The position numbers and the translations under genes were made by a program. From Bacilli bacterium (GTDB lineage Bacteria; Bacillota_I; Bacilli_A; RF39; UBA660), in contig JAEDGC010000004.1 of the NCBI GenBank assembly GCA_016297695.1, positions 21,428 to 85,427 on the forward strand: a stretch of 64,000 nucleotides of DNA, written 5' to 3'. Shown here one piece after another: positions 34,153 to 44,132 of this stretch. The notes below the pieces were generated by a model. It had not been told where the DNA came from, searched no databases, and saw nothing but the letters and a program-made list of their open reading frames with translations. Position 1 is the stretch's first letter. Every line of letters starts with the position of its first letter.

Positions 34153-34398
34153 ATGAATAATAAAAATAGATTAAATATGATATTTAGAATATTTGAAAAA
34201 CTTTTTGAAGCAGGATTTACAACAGATAAAGCAATCTTAAAAATGCAAATGAATGATATAAAAAGAATAAATGGTGGATTAAGTTCACAAGAGTTAAATT
34301 TTGTTTTAGAAATACAAGAAGCAATAAAAAATAAAGAATTAATACCATATATGAGTGGTAAACAATCTGAAAAAAAGGAGATGAAGAAAGATGAATAA
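34153..34398 (+). CDS. small hypothetical element protein
   Basis: An 81-residue soluble, mostly helical protein (MNNKNRLNMIFRIFEKLFEA). It overlaps the next gene by 8 nt. Such small genes regularly precede the large helicase in this type of element; no function is known to me. Confidence 0.6.
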   Translation: MNNKNRLNMIFRIFEKLFEAGFTTDKAILKMQMNDIKRINGGLSSQELNFVLEIQEAIKNKELIPYMSGKQSEKKEMKKDE

Positions 34399-34615
34399 AT
34401 ATGAATTTAATGTAACTTTATTTGGAAATGTAACACTAGAGGTAATGGCAGAAAGCAGAGAACAAGCAAAAGAAATGGTTCAAGATTTAATGGAAAATAT
34501 TGAAGTTAAAAATATCAGATTACAAGAAACAAAAAAGGAAAATATTACTATATCAGATAGTGATTTTAAAATGAATATTTCAAATAAAAATAGGGATTTA
34601 GCAGTAGAAAGGTAG
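34391..34615 (+). CDS. small hypothetical protein, DpnD/PcfM-like layout
   Basis: A 74-residue protein with a strand-helix-strand opening (YEFNVTLFGNVTLEVMAESR) similar in layout to DpnD/PcfM small proteins of conjugative elements. It ends NRDLAVER, loosely like the ER tails of other element proteins. It is coupled to its neighbours in one operon. Confidence 0.55.
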   Translation: MNKYEFNVTLFGNVTLEVMAESREQAKEMVQDLMENIEVKNIRLQETKKENITISDSDFKMNISNKNRDLAVER

Positions 34616-34621
34616 GATAAT

Positions 34622-34960
34622 ATGAGAAAAAATAGTTATAAAGATTTTTGCGAATTAGAAGTAGCATTCAGTGGAAGAATTAAAATGATGACACCAGATT
34701 TAGCACATAAAGATGGGTATGAAATATTGTTAGAAGTATATGATGAAGATGTTAATGATTTTTTCTATATGAGAATGGTTTTATGTGTTAATGAATTATC
34801 TTTAGTTGAAGATGAATTTCAAGTTGGAGATGATGTTTATATAAATGGAACATTAATTTTTAATAGTGAAGAAGATGGTTTTGGAGACCCAAGATTATTA
34901 TTATTGGTTAAAAACTTTATATATTTGGAGGAGGAATACAATGACAGGATTTGCAAGTAA
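34622..34960 (+). CDS. small OB-fold-like protein
   Basis: A 112-residue strand-rich protein. The run CELEVAFSGRIK, then LLEVYDEDV, then FQVGDDVYINGTLIFNSEE resembles an OB fold as in single-strand-binding proteins, which would suit DNA transfer. This is pattern-based only. It overlaps the next gene by 20 nt. Confidence 0.5.
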   Translation: MRKNSYKDFCELEVAFSGRIKMMTPDLAHKDGYEILLEVYDEDVNDFFYMRMVLCVNELSLVEDEFQVGDDVYINGTLIFNSEEDGFGDPRLLLLVKNFIYLEEEYNDRICK

Positions 34961-35276
34961 AACACCACCAGTAAAAGTGGTAGTAGACAAACAATATTTT
35001 AATATGTTAATTCAAGTATTAACAAAAATAGAAAAAATAGAAGAAGACGAAAGAGAACTTGATCGTGTAAAAAAATTAAAGGAAAAGATACTAACATATA
35101 GTATTCCAAGAGAAGAAGACGGAACAACTTTAATTGATATGAGATTTTTTGTTAATGAAGCATCAACACTAATAAGTAAGTTGATGTTTTTATTTGAAGA
35201 AAATATTGAAATAGAAGCAGATTATTTTGAGGTATTACAAAAAGTCAGAGCAAGTAAAAAAACAGCAAGTGAGTAG
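34941..35276 (+). CDS. small hypothetical helical protein
   Basis: A 111-residue protein, helical and charged. The ATG at 34941 follows GGAGGAGG and is much better than the upstream in-frame ATG at 34866. It lies 36 nt before the methylase-helicase gene. No motif recognised. Confidence 0.6.
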   Translation: MTGFASKTPPVKVVVDKQYFNMLIQVLTKIEKIEEDERELDRVKKLKEKILTYSIPREEDGTTLIDMRFFVNEASTLISKLMFLFEENIEIEADYFEVLQKVRASKKTASE

Positions 35277-35312
35277 TTATTTATTTAACTTTAAGGTAAA
35301 GGAGGTGTAATA

Positions 35313-38300
35313 ATGGCTACTAAATATAAGTTTATAACAGATTTATATAAAGAAACTTTGGATTATTTTAATAGAAACACAGATTCATGGATAGAATTCC
35401 TTGACTGTGCTTCTATGAATTATAAATATCCGTTTCAAGACCAAGTATTAATATATGCACAGAAACCGACAGCAAGAGCATGTGCAGATATAGAAACATG
35501 GAATAGAACTCTTAAAAGATGGGTTAATAAAGGTGCAAAAGGAATAGCACTTTTAACAGATGAAAATGGTTATCCTCATTTAAGATATGTTTTTGATGTT
35601 GCAGATACAAATAGTAGATATAATAATAAAATAAGATTATGGAGCGTAAATCATAAATATGAAGCAGATATAATTGAATCGTTAGAAAATAAATATGGTG
35701 AATTAGAAAATAAAGAAAACTTATCACAAGCACTAATTAGTGTTGCTAATATTATGGTAGAAGATAATCTTGAAGAATATTTATCTGAAATGAATGAATA
35801 TGTAGATAAACTACAAGGTTTATCAATAGAAGATAAAAAAATAAATGAAGCACTAAAAAACTTTATAAAGATTAGTGTTTCATATATGTTATTAAAAAGA
35901 AGTGGATTAGAACCTAATAAATATCTTAATATGGAAGATTTTAGAGATGTAATGTATTTCAATGGTCCTAATGTATTATCAACTATTGGATTTGCTACAA
36001 GTGATATAGCAAAAATGGGATTAAAAAATATATATGAAACTTTAAAAAATGTACGAATAAGTGAATTAAAGAAAATTCGTACATTTGATAATGAAAATAA
36101 TAATGTATATGATAATAGTGTAAGCACGGATAATCGTGAAAGGAGTGATTTAGATGATAACTTACAAAACACAAGGAGATTATCAGATTCCAGAATTATA
36201 TCTTCAAGAACCGAACCATACACAGGAGATAGGGAAATACGGACTGATGAGATTGGATTATCTCAAGAAGAACAAGAAAAATCTTTATTCAACATTACTA
36301 ATGAACAATCAATTAACGAGCCACTTGATAGAGATAGACAATACGGCAACAATGAGAGTGGAACAAATGATAGAGGAAATGAAGAAGAAAGAGAATATAA
36401 CAGAGGAATTGAAACAGAACAATCAAATGGAATGGGTTGGGAAAATGAACAACTTGAAGATGATGGCAGAAGAAATAGTAAAACAAGAACTAATAATGAT
36501 TTAGGTATTTATGAAAAGAGTGATGAACATCATTCTTTTTATGTGGTAACAGATCATAAAATAAATTTAATATTAGCAAATACTCCACATTTAAAAGTGG
36601 ATAATAGACATATTATTGATTATTTTAAAAATGAAACTGATAAAGATAAAAGGGCAGAATATTTAAAAAGTATATTTAATAATGATTATACTGGCGTAAT
36701 GATAAATGATACCATGTATGGATATAAGCCATTTGAAAATGGTGTTTTATTTTGGAAAGAAAACTTTTTAACAAGAGATACAGAAAGTTTAGTTAGTTGG
36801 GAAGATTTAACTGACCATTATTCATCAATGATATTATTAAATCAATTAAAAACAATAGAAAAGCCATTAAGAAGTGTTAATGAGCAAATATCTTTAATTG
36901 AAAGTATGGAAATACCATTAAATGATATAGAAATTTCACAAGAGTTTTTAGACAGATATTTACAGGAACAACATAAAGATTTTAGATACAGAATATATGA
37001 AGAATTTAGTAAAAATCTAGCAACAAAAGATAATATTGATTTTTTAAAAGATATTTATGGTCTGGGTGGTTCTTCCTATACTATAAAAGGTTCTGGTATA
37101 GGAGAAGAACATGATTCGAAAGGAATAACTTTTTATAGGGGATATTTAGATAGTACAGTAAGAAAACAATTATTCACTTGGAGTCAAATAGTAAAAAGAA
37201 TTAAAGAATTAATAAAGGTAGAGAGATTTTTAAGTGAAAAAGAATTAGAGGAATATCCAAATTGGTTGGAAAAAGAATTACAAGAAAGAGAATATAGAGA
37301 ACAACACCCATATTCTTTTTTAGAAGAAAATAAAATTGAATATGAGGAACCTGAATATGAATATCATTTAGGTGATAAAGTTTATATAGGAATAGATGAA
37401 TATGAAATTCTAGAATTTGATGATGAAATAGTCAGATGTTATGATTATCAATATCCATTATTTAATAAGGAGTTCACAAGAGAAGAATTTGATAGAAAAG
37501 TAAAAGAAAATCCAGGGAATAAGCATTTAATTAAGATAGAAAGTGAAAGTATCCCAGTAGTTGAATCAACTAGCCTAGAAGAAGAATTGGAAGAAAATAA
37601 AACAATAACTGAAAAAATAGATGATGATTTAAATAGTTATATTGGCAACGAATTGACTATTAATGATAGAAAATATGTAATTGATGAAATCAACAAAGAT
37701 AACACTTCATTAAAAGATATAACATTTAATAATGCAACAGGTTTTCCTATTTTTAGAGATGAATCTACTGAAAGAGTATTAGAATTATTAGATGAGAAGA
37801 ACAAAAGCATAATACCAGAGTTTGAAAAGAAAAAAGTAAGAAAAACAACAACTTTTGATATCCATCCAGAAATAAAAAATAAAGATAGAAATCAATTTGT
37901 TATTACTGACGATAATTTAGGAATTGGAACACCAAAAGAAAAATATCAAAGAAATATAGAAGCAATTAATGTTTTGAAAAAATGTGAAGAAGAAGACAGA
38001 TTTGCTACACCAGAAGAACAAAGAGTATTAGCAGAATATGTAGGTTGGGGTGGATTATCACAAGCATTTGATGAAAATAATATTCAATGGAGTAATGAAT
38101 ATAAAGAACTTAAATCATTACTAACTGAAGAAGAATATAAAAATGCAATGGAGTCAACTTTAACAGCATTTTATACACCACCTATTGTAATTCGTTCAAT
38201 GTATAAAGCATTAGAAAATATGGGATTTAAAAATGGTAATATATTAGAACCTTGTTGTGGTGTTGGTAACTTTTTAGGAATGATACCAGACACATTAAAA

Positions 38301-41300
38301 ACAAGTAATTTATATGGAGTAGAATTAGATTCGATTAGTGGTAGAATTGCAAGAGAGTTATATCAAAAGTCTTCAATAGCAGTAGAGGGGTTTGAAAAAA
38401 CAGAGCTTCCTGATTCATTTTTTGATGTAGCAATAGGTAATGTGCCATTTGGTGATTTTAAATTAAATGATAAAAGGTATGATAAAAATAATTTTCTAGT
38501 TCATGATTATTTCTTTGCGAAAACATTAGATAAAGTACGACCAGGTGGAGTAATTGCTTTTATAACAAGTAAGGGAACAATGGATAAAGAAAATCCTGCT
38601 GTTAGAAAGTATATTGCACAAAGAGCAGAACTTTTAGGGGCAATAAGACTTCCAGATACAACATTTAAAAATAATGCAGGAACAGAGGTAACAAGTGATA
38701 TTATTTTCTTACAAAAAAGAGATGGTATAACAGATATTATTCCAGATTGGGTATATTTAGATAAAGATGAAAATGGAATAACAATGAATAAATATTTCAT
38801 GGATAATCCAGATATGATTATGGGTAATATGGAAATGGTAAGTACAAGATTTGGATATGATTCTGCTTGTAAGTTAGAAGATAGTTCAAAACTTGAAGAT
38901 ATGTTAAATAATGCTATAACAAATATTCATGCCGAAATAAATGAATATGATATTGAAGAAGTTGATGAAGAAGACTTATCAATACCTGCAGATGTCAATG
39001 TAAGAAATTTCTCTTATACTATTGTAGATGGAAAAGTATATTTTAGAGAAAATAGTAAAATGTATCCACAGGAATTAGCATTAACAACTGAAAATAGAGT
39101 CAAAAGCATGATAGAATTAAGAGATTGTGTAAGGAGATTAATTGATTTACAAATAAATGATTATCCAGATGAAGATATAAAGAAAGAACAAATCAAACTC
39201 AATAGTTTATATGATAGTTTTAATAAGAAATATGGTCTTATAAATAGTAGAGCAAATAATATTGCTTTCTCAAATGATAGTAGTTATTTCTTATTATGTT
39301 CACTTGAAATTCTAAATGAAAATGGTGAACTAGCAAGAAAAGCCGATATGTTTACTAAAAGAACAATAAGACCACATGTAGAAATTACAAAAGTAGATAA
39401 TGCAAATGAGGCATTGATTATATCCATATCAGAAAAGGCAAAAGTTGATATGGATTTTATTATGGAATTAACTGGTAAAACAGAAGATGAAATAGTTAAA
39501 GATTTAGAGGGAGATATCTTCTTAATACCGACAAATAGTAATGAAAAAGTTTATGTTACGCAAGATGAATATTTAAGTGGAAATGTAAGACAAAAACTTA
39601 AAGATGCTGAATATTATAATTCTATAAATCCTATTTATAATTCTAATATAAGATATTTAAAAGAAGCACAACCGAAAGATTTAAGTGCAAGTGAAATAAG
39701 TGTAAGACTTGGAGCAACTTGGATACCAGAGAGTGATATAAAAGACTTTATTAAATATCTATTAGAACCTAACTATTATAATTCTGAAAGAATTAAAGTT
39801 CACTATTCAGAAGTTAATGGTGAGTGGAATATAGAAAATAAAAGTATTGATAAATGGAATGTTAAAGCCAATACAACTTATGGTACAAGTAGAGCCAATG
39901 CTTATAGAATTATAGAAGACTCACTAAATTTAAGAGATATTAAAATTTTTGATTATGAGTATGATAATAATGGTAAAAGAACACAAGTTTTAAACAAAAA
40001 GGAAACAGCGATAGCACAAGGTAAGCAAGAACAGATAAAGTTGAAATTTAATGAATGGATTTGGTCAGATCCAGATAGACGAGAAAGGTTAACTAAAATA
40101 TATAATGAATTATATAATTCAATTAAAAATAGAGAATATGATGGTTCACATATATCTTTTGGTGGTATGAATCCAGAAATTAAATTAAGGACACATCAAG
40201 TAAATGCGATTGCAAGAATTTTATATGGTGGAAACACTTTACTAGCACACGAAGTAGGTGCAGGTAAAACTTTTGAAATGGTAGCAGCAGCAATGGAAAG
40301 TAAAAGACTAGGATTATGCAATAAATCATTATTTGTAGTACCTAATCATATTATTGAACAATTTGCTAGTGAGTTCTTACAACTCTATCCGAGTGCCAAT
40401 ATTTTAGTATCAACTAAAAAAGATTTTGAAACTGCTAACCGAAAAAAATTCTGTTCAAGAATAGCAACAGGAGATTATGACGCAATTATAATAGGACATT
40501 CTCAATTTGAAAAAATTCCAATGTCAGTAGAAAGACAAGTTAAAATCTTAAATCAACAATTGGATGATATAACAAGAGGTATAAAAGAACTTAAAGCAAA
40601 TGGTGGAGAAAACTTTTCTATTAAATCTTTAATGAAATCACAAAAATCAATTCAAAATAAACTTGATAAACTAAATAGTCAAGATAGAAAAGATGATGTT
40701 ATAACATTTGAAGAATTAGGAGTAGATAGATTATTTGTAGATGAGGCACATTATTATAAAAATTTATATCTATATACTAAAATGAGAAATGTTGGTGGTA
40801 TAGCCCAAACAGAAGCACAAAAGAGTTCTGACTTATTTATGAAATGTAGATATTTAGATGAATTAACTGGCAATAGAGGTGTAATTTTTGCAACTGGTAC
40901 TCCAATATCTAATTCAATGGTAGAACTATATACAATGCAAAGATATCTTCAATATGACAAACTATTAGATAATCATTTACAACATTTTGATTCATGGGCA
41001 AGTACCTTTGGAGAAACAATCACAGCAATAGAGTTAGCACCAGAGGGGACAGGATATAGAAGTAAAACAAGATTTGCTAAATTTTATAATCTACCAGAAC
41101 TAATGTCCTTATTTAAAGAAGTTGCAGATATTCAAACATCAGACACATTAAATCTACCTGTACCAAAAGCAAACTATAATAATATAGTTATAAAACCTAG
41201 TGATGTACAATTAGAACTTGTAGAATCATTTGGTGAGAGAGCAGAACTTGTAAGAAATAAGCAAGTACCATCTACCGAAGATAATATGTTAAAAATAACA

Positions 41301-42647
41301 AATGATGGAAGAAAACTAGCACTCGATCAGCGATTAATAAATGAAATGCTACCAGATTATGAAACAAGTAAAGTATCAGTATGTGCAGATAATGTTTATA
41401 AAATATGGGAAGAGAATAAAGAGAAAAAATTAACTCAGTTATTGTTCTGTGATATGTCAACACCACATAATGATGGAACATTTAATGTATATGATGATAT
41501 AAGAAATAAACTAATAGAAAAAGGAATACCAGAAGAAGAAATAGAGTTTATTCATAATGCAGGAACAGAAGTTAAGAAAAAGGAATTATTTGCAAAAGTA
41601 AGAAAAGGACAAGTAAGAATCTTAATAGGTTCTACTCAAAAAATGGGTGCAGGAACTAATTGTCAAGATAAATTAATAGCATTACACGATTTAGATTGTC
41701 CATGGCGTCCTAGTGATTTAACACAAAGAAGTGGAAGAATCATAAGACAAGGAAATCAAAATGATGAAGTATTTATATATAGATATGTTACTGAAAAAAC
41801 ATTTGATGCTTATTTATATCAGTTAGTAGAAAATAAACAAAAGTTTATAGCCCAAATAATGACTTCTAAAACCCCTTTAAGAACTGCTGAAGATATAGAT
41901 GAGGTTGCACTATCTTATGCAGAAATAAAGGCATTAGCAGCAGGAAATCCACTTATTATTGAGAAAACAGATTTAGACGCACAAGTATCAAAATTACAAT
42001 TATTAAAACAAAGTCATTTAAGTGAAATATATGAACTAGAAGATAAAGTTAGAAAAACTTATCCAAATCAGATTAAAGGATTAGAAAATAGAATAGTAGG
42101 TTATGAAAGAGATATAGAAGTAAGAGATAATAATTATAAAGAAGATATTTTTGAAATGACTATACTAGGAACTAAATATATTGAAAGAGCAGAAGCAGGT
42201 ACAAGAATATTAGAAGAGTGTAAAAAAATGACTAATCCTAATCCTATTGAAATTGGTGAGTTTTGTGGATTTAAAATGGAAATAAGTTTTGATTCATTAA
42301 GTAGAGAGTTTTTAATTAATCTTAAATGTAATTTATCACATCCTACTATATTAGGGACAAGCAATACAGGAAATATAACTCGTATAGAAAATTTATTAGA
42401 TAATTTTGAGAATAAATTATCAGAAAAAAAGACAGAGTTAGAAAATGTTAAGGTTCAGTTTGAAAACGCTAAAAATGAATTAAAAAGACCATTTCCACAG
42501 GAGGATGAGTTGCAAGAAAAGACAAAGAGATTAAATGAATTAAATGTTTTATTAAATCTAAATGAAAAGACTAATGAAATCATTGATGATGAAAAAGAAG
42601 AAGAAAATAGAGATTTCTCTCAAAATAAAGAAGACTACGAAAGATAA
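35313..42647 (+). CDS. giant N6-adenine methylase / SNF2-type helicase fusion
   Basis: A 2444-residue protein typical of Tn1549-like elements. The N-terminus (1-80: FQDQVLIYAQKPTARACADI) is an ArdC-like single-strand-DNA-binding domain. Small domains lie in 400-850. The methylase has motif I EPCCGVGNF (979-987) and a catalytic NVPF (1043-1046) in place of NPPY/F. The helicase has AHEVGAGKT (Walker A, about 1645-1653), DEAH (1810-1813), ATGTPISNSM and RSGRIIRQGNQN (about 2138), with a coiled coil at the end. Its likely role is processing or protecting DNA during transfer. It ends KEDYER. Start supported by AAAGGAGGTG. Confidence 0.92.
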   Translation: MATKYKFITDLYKETLDYFNRNTDSWIEFLDCASMNYKYPFQDQVLIYAQKPTARACADIETWNRTLKRWVNKGAKGIALLTDENGYPHLRYVFDVADTNSRYNNKIRLWSVNHKYEADIIESLENKYGELENKENLSQALISVANIMVEDNLEEYLSEMNEYVDKLQGLSIEDKKINEALKNFIKISVSYMLLKRSGLEPNKYLNMEDFRDVMYFNGPNVLSTIGFATSDIAKMGLKNIYETLKNVRISELKKIRTFDNENNNVYDNSVSTDNRERSDLDDNLQNTRRLSDSRIISSRTEPYTGDREIRTDEIGLSQEEQEKSLFNITNEQSINEPLDRDRQYGNNESGTNDRGNEEEREYNRGIETEQSNGMGWENEQLEDDGRRNSKTRTNNDLGIYEKSDEHHSFYVVTDHKINLILANTPHLKVDNRHIIDYFKNETDKDKRAEYLKSIFNNDYTGVMINDTMYGYKPFENGVLFWKENFLTRDTESLVSWEDLTDHYSSMILLNQLKTIEKPLRSVNEQISLIESMEIPLNDIEISQEFLDRYLQEQHKDFRYRIYEEFSKNLATKDNIDFLKDIYGLGGSSYTIKGSGIGEEHDSKGITFYRGYLDSTVRKQLFTWSQIVKRIKELIKVERFLSEKELEEYPNWLEKELQEREYREQHPYSFLEENKIEYEEPEYEYHLGDKVYIGIDEYEILEFDDEIVRCYDYQYPLFNKEFTREEFDRKVKENPGNKHLIKIESESIPVVESTSLEEELEENKTITEKIDDDLNSYIGNELTINDRKYVIDEINKDNTSLKDITFNNATGFPIFRDESTERVLELLDEKNKSIIPEFEKKKVRKTTTFDIHPEIKNKDRNQFVITDDNLGIGTPKEKYQRNIEAINVLKKCEEEDRFATPEEQRVLAEYVGWGGLSQAFDENNIQWSNEYKELKSLLTEEEYKNAMESTLTAFYTPPIVIRSMYKALENMGFKNGNILEPCCGVGNFLGMIPDTLKTSNLYGVELDSISGRIARELYQKSSIAVEGFEKTELPDSFFDVAIGNVPFGDFKLNDKRYDKNNFLVHDYFFAKTLDKVRPGGVIAFITSKGTMDKENPAVRKYIAQRAELLGAIRLPDTTFKNNAGTEVTSDIIFLQKRDGITDIIPDWVYLDKDENGITMNKYFMDNPDMIMGNMEMVSTRFGYDSACKLEDSSKLEDMLNNAITNIHAEINEYDIEEVDEEDLSIPADVNVRNFSYTIVDGKVYFRENSKMYPQELALTTENRVKSMIELRDCVRRLIDLQINDYPDEDIKKEQIKLNSLYDSFNKKYGLINSRANNIAFSNDSSYFLLCSLEILNENGELARKADMFTKRTIRPHVEITKVDNANEALIISISEKAKVDMDFIMELTGKTEDEIVKDLEGDIFLIPTNSNEKVYVTQDEYLSGNVRQKLKDAEYYNSINPIYNSNIRYLKEAQPKDLSASEISVRLGATWIPESDIKDFIKYLLEPNYYNSERIKVHYSEVNGEWNIENKSIDKWNVKANTTYGTSRANAYRIIEDSLNLRDIKIFDYEYDNNGKRTQVLNKKETAIAQGKQEQIKLKFNEWIWSDPDRRERLTKIYNELYNSIKNREYDGSHISFGGMNPEIKLRTHQVNAIARILYGGNTLLAHEVGAGKTFEMVAAAMESKRLGLCNKSLFVVPNHIIEQFASEFLQLYPSANILVSTKKDFETANRKKFCSRIATGDYDAIIIGHSQFEKIPMSVERQVKILNQQLDDITRGIKELKANGGENFSIKSLMKSQKSIQNKLDKLNSQDRKDDVITFEELGVDRLFVDEAHYYKNLYLYTKMRNVGGIAQTEAQKSSDLFMKCRYLDELTGNRGVIFATGTPISNSMVELYTMQRYLQYDKLLDNHLQHFDSWASTFGETITAIELAPEGTGYRSKTRFAKFYNLPELMSLFKEVADIQTSDTLNLPVPKANYNNIVIKPSDVQLELVESFGERAELVRNKQVPSTEDNMLKITNDGRKLALDQRLINEMLPDYETSKVSVCADNVYKIWEENKEKKLTQLLFCDMSTPHNDGTFNVYDDIRNKLIEKGIPEEEIEFIHNAGTEVKKKELFAKVRKGQVRILIGSTQKMGAGTNCQDKLIALHDLDCPWRPSDLTQRSGRIIRQGNQNDEVFIYRYVTEKTFDAYLYQLVENKQKFIAQIMTSKTPLRTAEDIDEVALSYAEIKALAAGNPLIIEKTDLDAQVSKLQLLKQSHLSEIYELEDKVRKTYPNQIKGLENRIVGYERDIEVRDNNYKEDIFEMTILGTKYIERAEAGTRILEECKKMTNPNPIEIGEFCGFKMEISFDSLSREFLINLKCNLSHPTILGTSNTGNITRIENLLDNFENKLSEKKTELENVKVQFENAKNELKRPFPQEDELQEKTKRLNELNVLLNLNEKTNEIIDDEKEEENRDFSQNKEDYER

Positions 42648-42662
42648 ATTTGCACATTTGTT
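42646..42662. repeat. 17-bp repeat, first copy
   Basis: AAATTTGCACATTTGTT here recurs at 43098-43114, flanking the gene at 42708. A related AATTTGCACAAATG lies at 26594-26607 upstream of the secreted protein gene. Confidence 0.6.
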
Positions 42663-42707
42663 AAATTAAAAAACATGATTTATCCTTTATTTCAAAGGAG
42701 GGAAAAT

Positions 42708-43070
42708 ATGTTCAAACATACGAAAGGTCAAGACTTATTAATTAAAACTAATGAAGACTTTCTTATAGACTTATGTGAGAATTGTTTAATAGAATATTTT
42801 GCTAAAGTATTATCAGAATTAGAAGAAACTGATAAAGAATATCAATTTCTTATGAAAAAGCAAGAAAATATATTAGATAAATATCCTAAGTTAAGAGATG
42901 TATTAGAAGATCGTGATATAGTAAATTTAAGTAAGCAAGAAGTTAAGTTTTATATAAAGTTTCTTGATTATAAATCGCAATCAGATTGGATAGAACAAAG
43001 AGAATTGTTTTATAAAGGTATATCTATTGCTTATGATTTATTTATAAAACTCGGAATTATAAGAGAATAA
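42708..43070 (+). CDS. small hypothetical element protein
   Basis: A 120-residue helical protein (FLIDLCENCLIEYFAKVLSE, then DRDIVNLSKQEVKFYIKFLD). The ATG at 42708 follows AAAGGAGGG; the upstream start at 42675 has no site. It stands between two copies of a 17-bp repeat. Short proteins of this shape follow the helicase in related elements; function unknown. Confidence 0.6.
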   Translation: MFKHTKGQDLLIKTNEDFLIDLCENCLIEYFAKVLSELEETDKEYQFLMKKQENILDKYPKLRDVLEDRDIVNLSKQEVKFYIKFLDYKSQSDWIEQRELFYKGISIAYDLFIKLGIIRE

Positions 43071-43080
43071 TTTAAGAATT

Positions 43081-43123
43081 ACAAATGTGTAAAAATTAAA
43101 TTTGCACATTTGTTTTTCTTTTA
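43081..43123 (+). terminator. terminator carrying the second 17-bp repeat
   Basis: ACAAATGTG (43081-43089) pairs perfectly with CACATTTGT (43105-43113), followed by TTTTCTTTT. The T-rich end also supplies the -35 box of the next promoter, the same terminator-into-promoter economy seen at 5.6-9.4 kb. Confidence 0.65.
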
Positions 43124-43138
43124 TATTGTAATTATAAT
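43110..43138 (+). promoter_or_regulatory. promoter for the XRE regulator
   Basis: TTGTTT (43110-43115), 17 nt, TATAAT (43133-43138), then GGAGG before the ATG at 43160. Confidence 0.65.
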
Positions 43139-43159
43139 TCTCTCGGATGGAGGAGTTAT

Positions 43160-43387
43160 ATGGAAATATGTAAGGCAAGAGAAGTAGTAGTTAAAAATAT
43201 AAAAAAGTTAAGAGAAAGTTTAAATTTGAATGAGAGAGAATTCGGAAGAAGAATTGGAAAAAGTGAAAGTTTTGTAAAAAAACTTGAAGCAAATAAATAT
43301 ACTCGTGAAGTAAATATAACATTATTAATTAGGATTAGTGAAGTATATGAAATAGATATAAAAGACCTATTTACTGGCATAAAATGA
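43160..43387 (+). CDS. XRE-family transcriptional regulator
   Basis: A 75-residue Cro/C1-type repressor consisting of little more than the helix-turn-helix (LNLNEREFGRRIGKSESFVK, then LEANKYTREVNITLLIRISE and IDIKDLF). It probably regulates element genes. The inverted repeat ACAAATGTG/CACATTTGT just upstream is a possible operator in addition to a terminator. It ends with TGA, evidence that TGA is a stop here. Confidence 0.88.
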   Translation: MEICKAREVVVKNIKKLRESLNLNEREFGRRIGKSESFVKKLEANKYTREVNITLLIRISEVYEIDIKDLFTGIK

Positions 43388-43399
43388 GAGTGTGTTAAT

Positions 43400-43428
43400 T
43401 TGACATTTGATGTCTTTTATGTTAATAT
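43400..43428 (+). promoter_or_regulatory. strong promoter overlapping a short hairpin
   Basis: TTGACA (43400-43405), 17 nt, TAATAT (43423-43428). GACAT-TTG-ATGTC (43402-43414) forms a short stem followed by TTTT across the -35 region, probably the end of the XRE transcript. Confidence 0.65.
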
Positions 43429-43431
43429 AAG

Positions 43432-43458
43432 CCCCATATTAAAACTTTATTAGTGGGG
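43432..43458 (+). promoter_or_regulatory. leader hairpin covering the ribosome-binding site
   Basis: CCCCAT (43432-43437) can pair with GTGGGG (43453-43458), which is part of the ribosome site (GTGGGGGG) of the gene at 43467. The leader is otherwise AT-rich, so this is the only stable fold. Confidence 0.45.
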
Positions 43459-43466
43459 GGTTAATT

Positions 43467-44132
43467 ATGGAAATTTTTGATAAAGAATATAATTATCTGT
43501 TTAATAAATTTTTTGGAAATAGTGAAATAATAGGTAATCCAAGAAAATTAAAAGATAAAGAAGTTGAAGAAGTTGAAGCTTTAATAAACGGAGTAGAATA
43601 TACAGGATATAATTATTCTTATGGAAATGTTGTTTTTGTACCAAAAGGAATTAATTTAAAAGGTGATTTTGCTCCTGTATATTTGTTAGGGAAAAGTTCT
43701 ATTGGCTTTCATTTTTCAATTGTTTCAAAGACAAATGGTTTATTAGAAGAAAAATTATATTATTTAAATAGCCGACCATATGATACAGAAAAAACAATAG
43801 AAACAATGTACGATTATTCATCATATCAAGATAATAATAATGAACTTTTAAAAGTATTTGAGCAAGAAAATATGAGTATTGATTTATTTATGATAGCAAG
43901 AAAATATAGTAGTGTCATTAGAGAAAATCATAAATTTTTTAAGGTAATGATTAATAAATATGAAGAAAAAGTAGAACGCTTAATATTAAATGGAACTAGA
44001 ACAGAGTTGTTCAAAAAGTTTGTTTCTGGTATTGATTTATATGAATCTATTGATATTGGAGATAAAACTATGTTTGAATCCATTGATGAATTATTAGAAA
44101 TAGAAAACGAAAAAGTTAAGAAAAAAATTTAA
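43467..44132 (+). CDS. hypothetical element protein
   Basis: A 221-residue soluble protein. The first half is strand-rich (NGVEYTGYNYSYGNVVFVPK, then FAPVYLLGKSSIGFHFSIVS), the second half helical. No catalytic motif is evident. It has its own strong promoter, a leader hairpin and a terminator, so it is a separately controlled gene inside the element. Family not recognised. Confidence 0.6.
   Translation: MEIFDKEYNYLFNKFFGNSEIIGNPRKLKDKEVEEVEALINGVEYTGYNYSYGNVVFVPKGINLKGDFAPVYLLGKSSIGFHFSIVSKTNGLLEEKLYYLNSRPYDTEKTIETMYDYSSYQDNNNELLKVFEQENMSIDLFMIARKYSSVIRENHKFFKVMINKYEEKVERLILNGTRTELFKKFVSGIDLYESIDIGDKTMFESIDELLEIENEKVKKKI

Noticed and set aside
35651..36223. 190-codon minus-strand frame inside the methylase-helicase gene
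   Set aside because: It is the complement of a well-supported coding frame, rich in Ser/Leu/Phe/Ile as expected for a shadow of Glu/Asn/Lys-rich codons, with no ribosome site.
36154..36504. 116-codon plus-strand frame inside the methylase-helicase gene
   Set aside because: It lies in the low-complexity linker of the large gene and reads as an alternative frame of that linker without its own signals.
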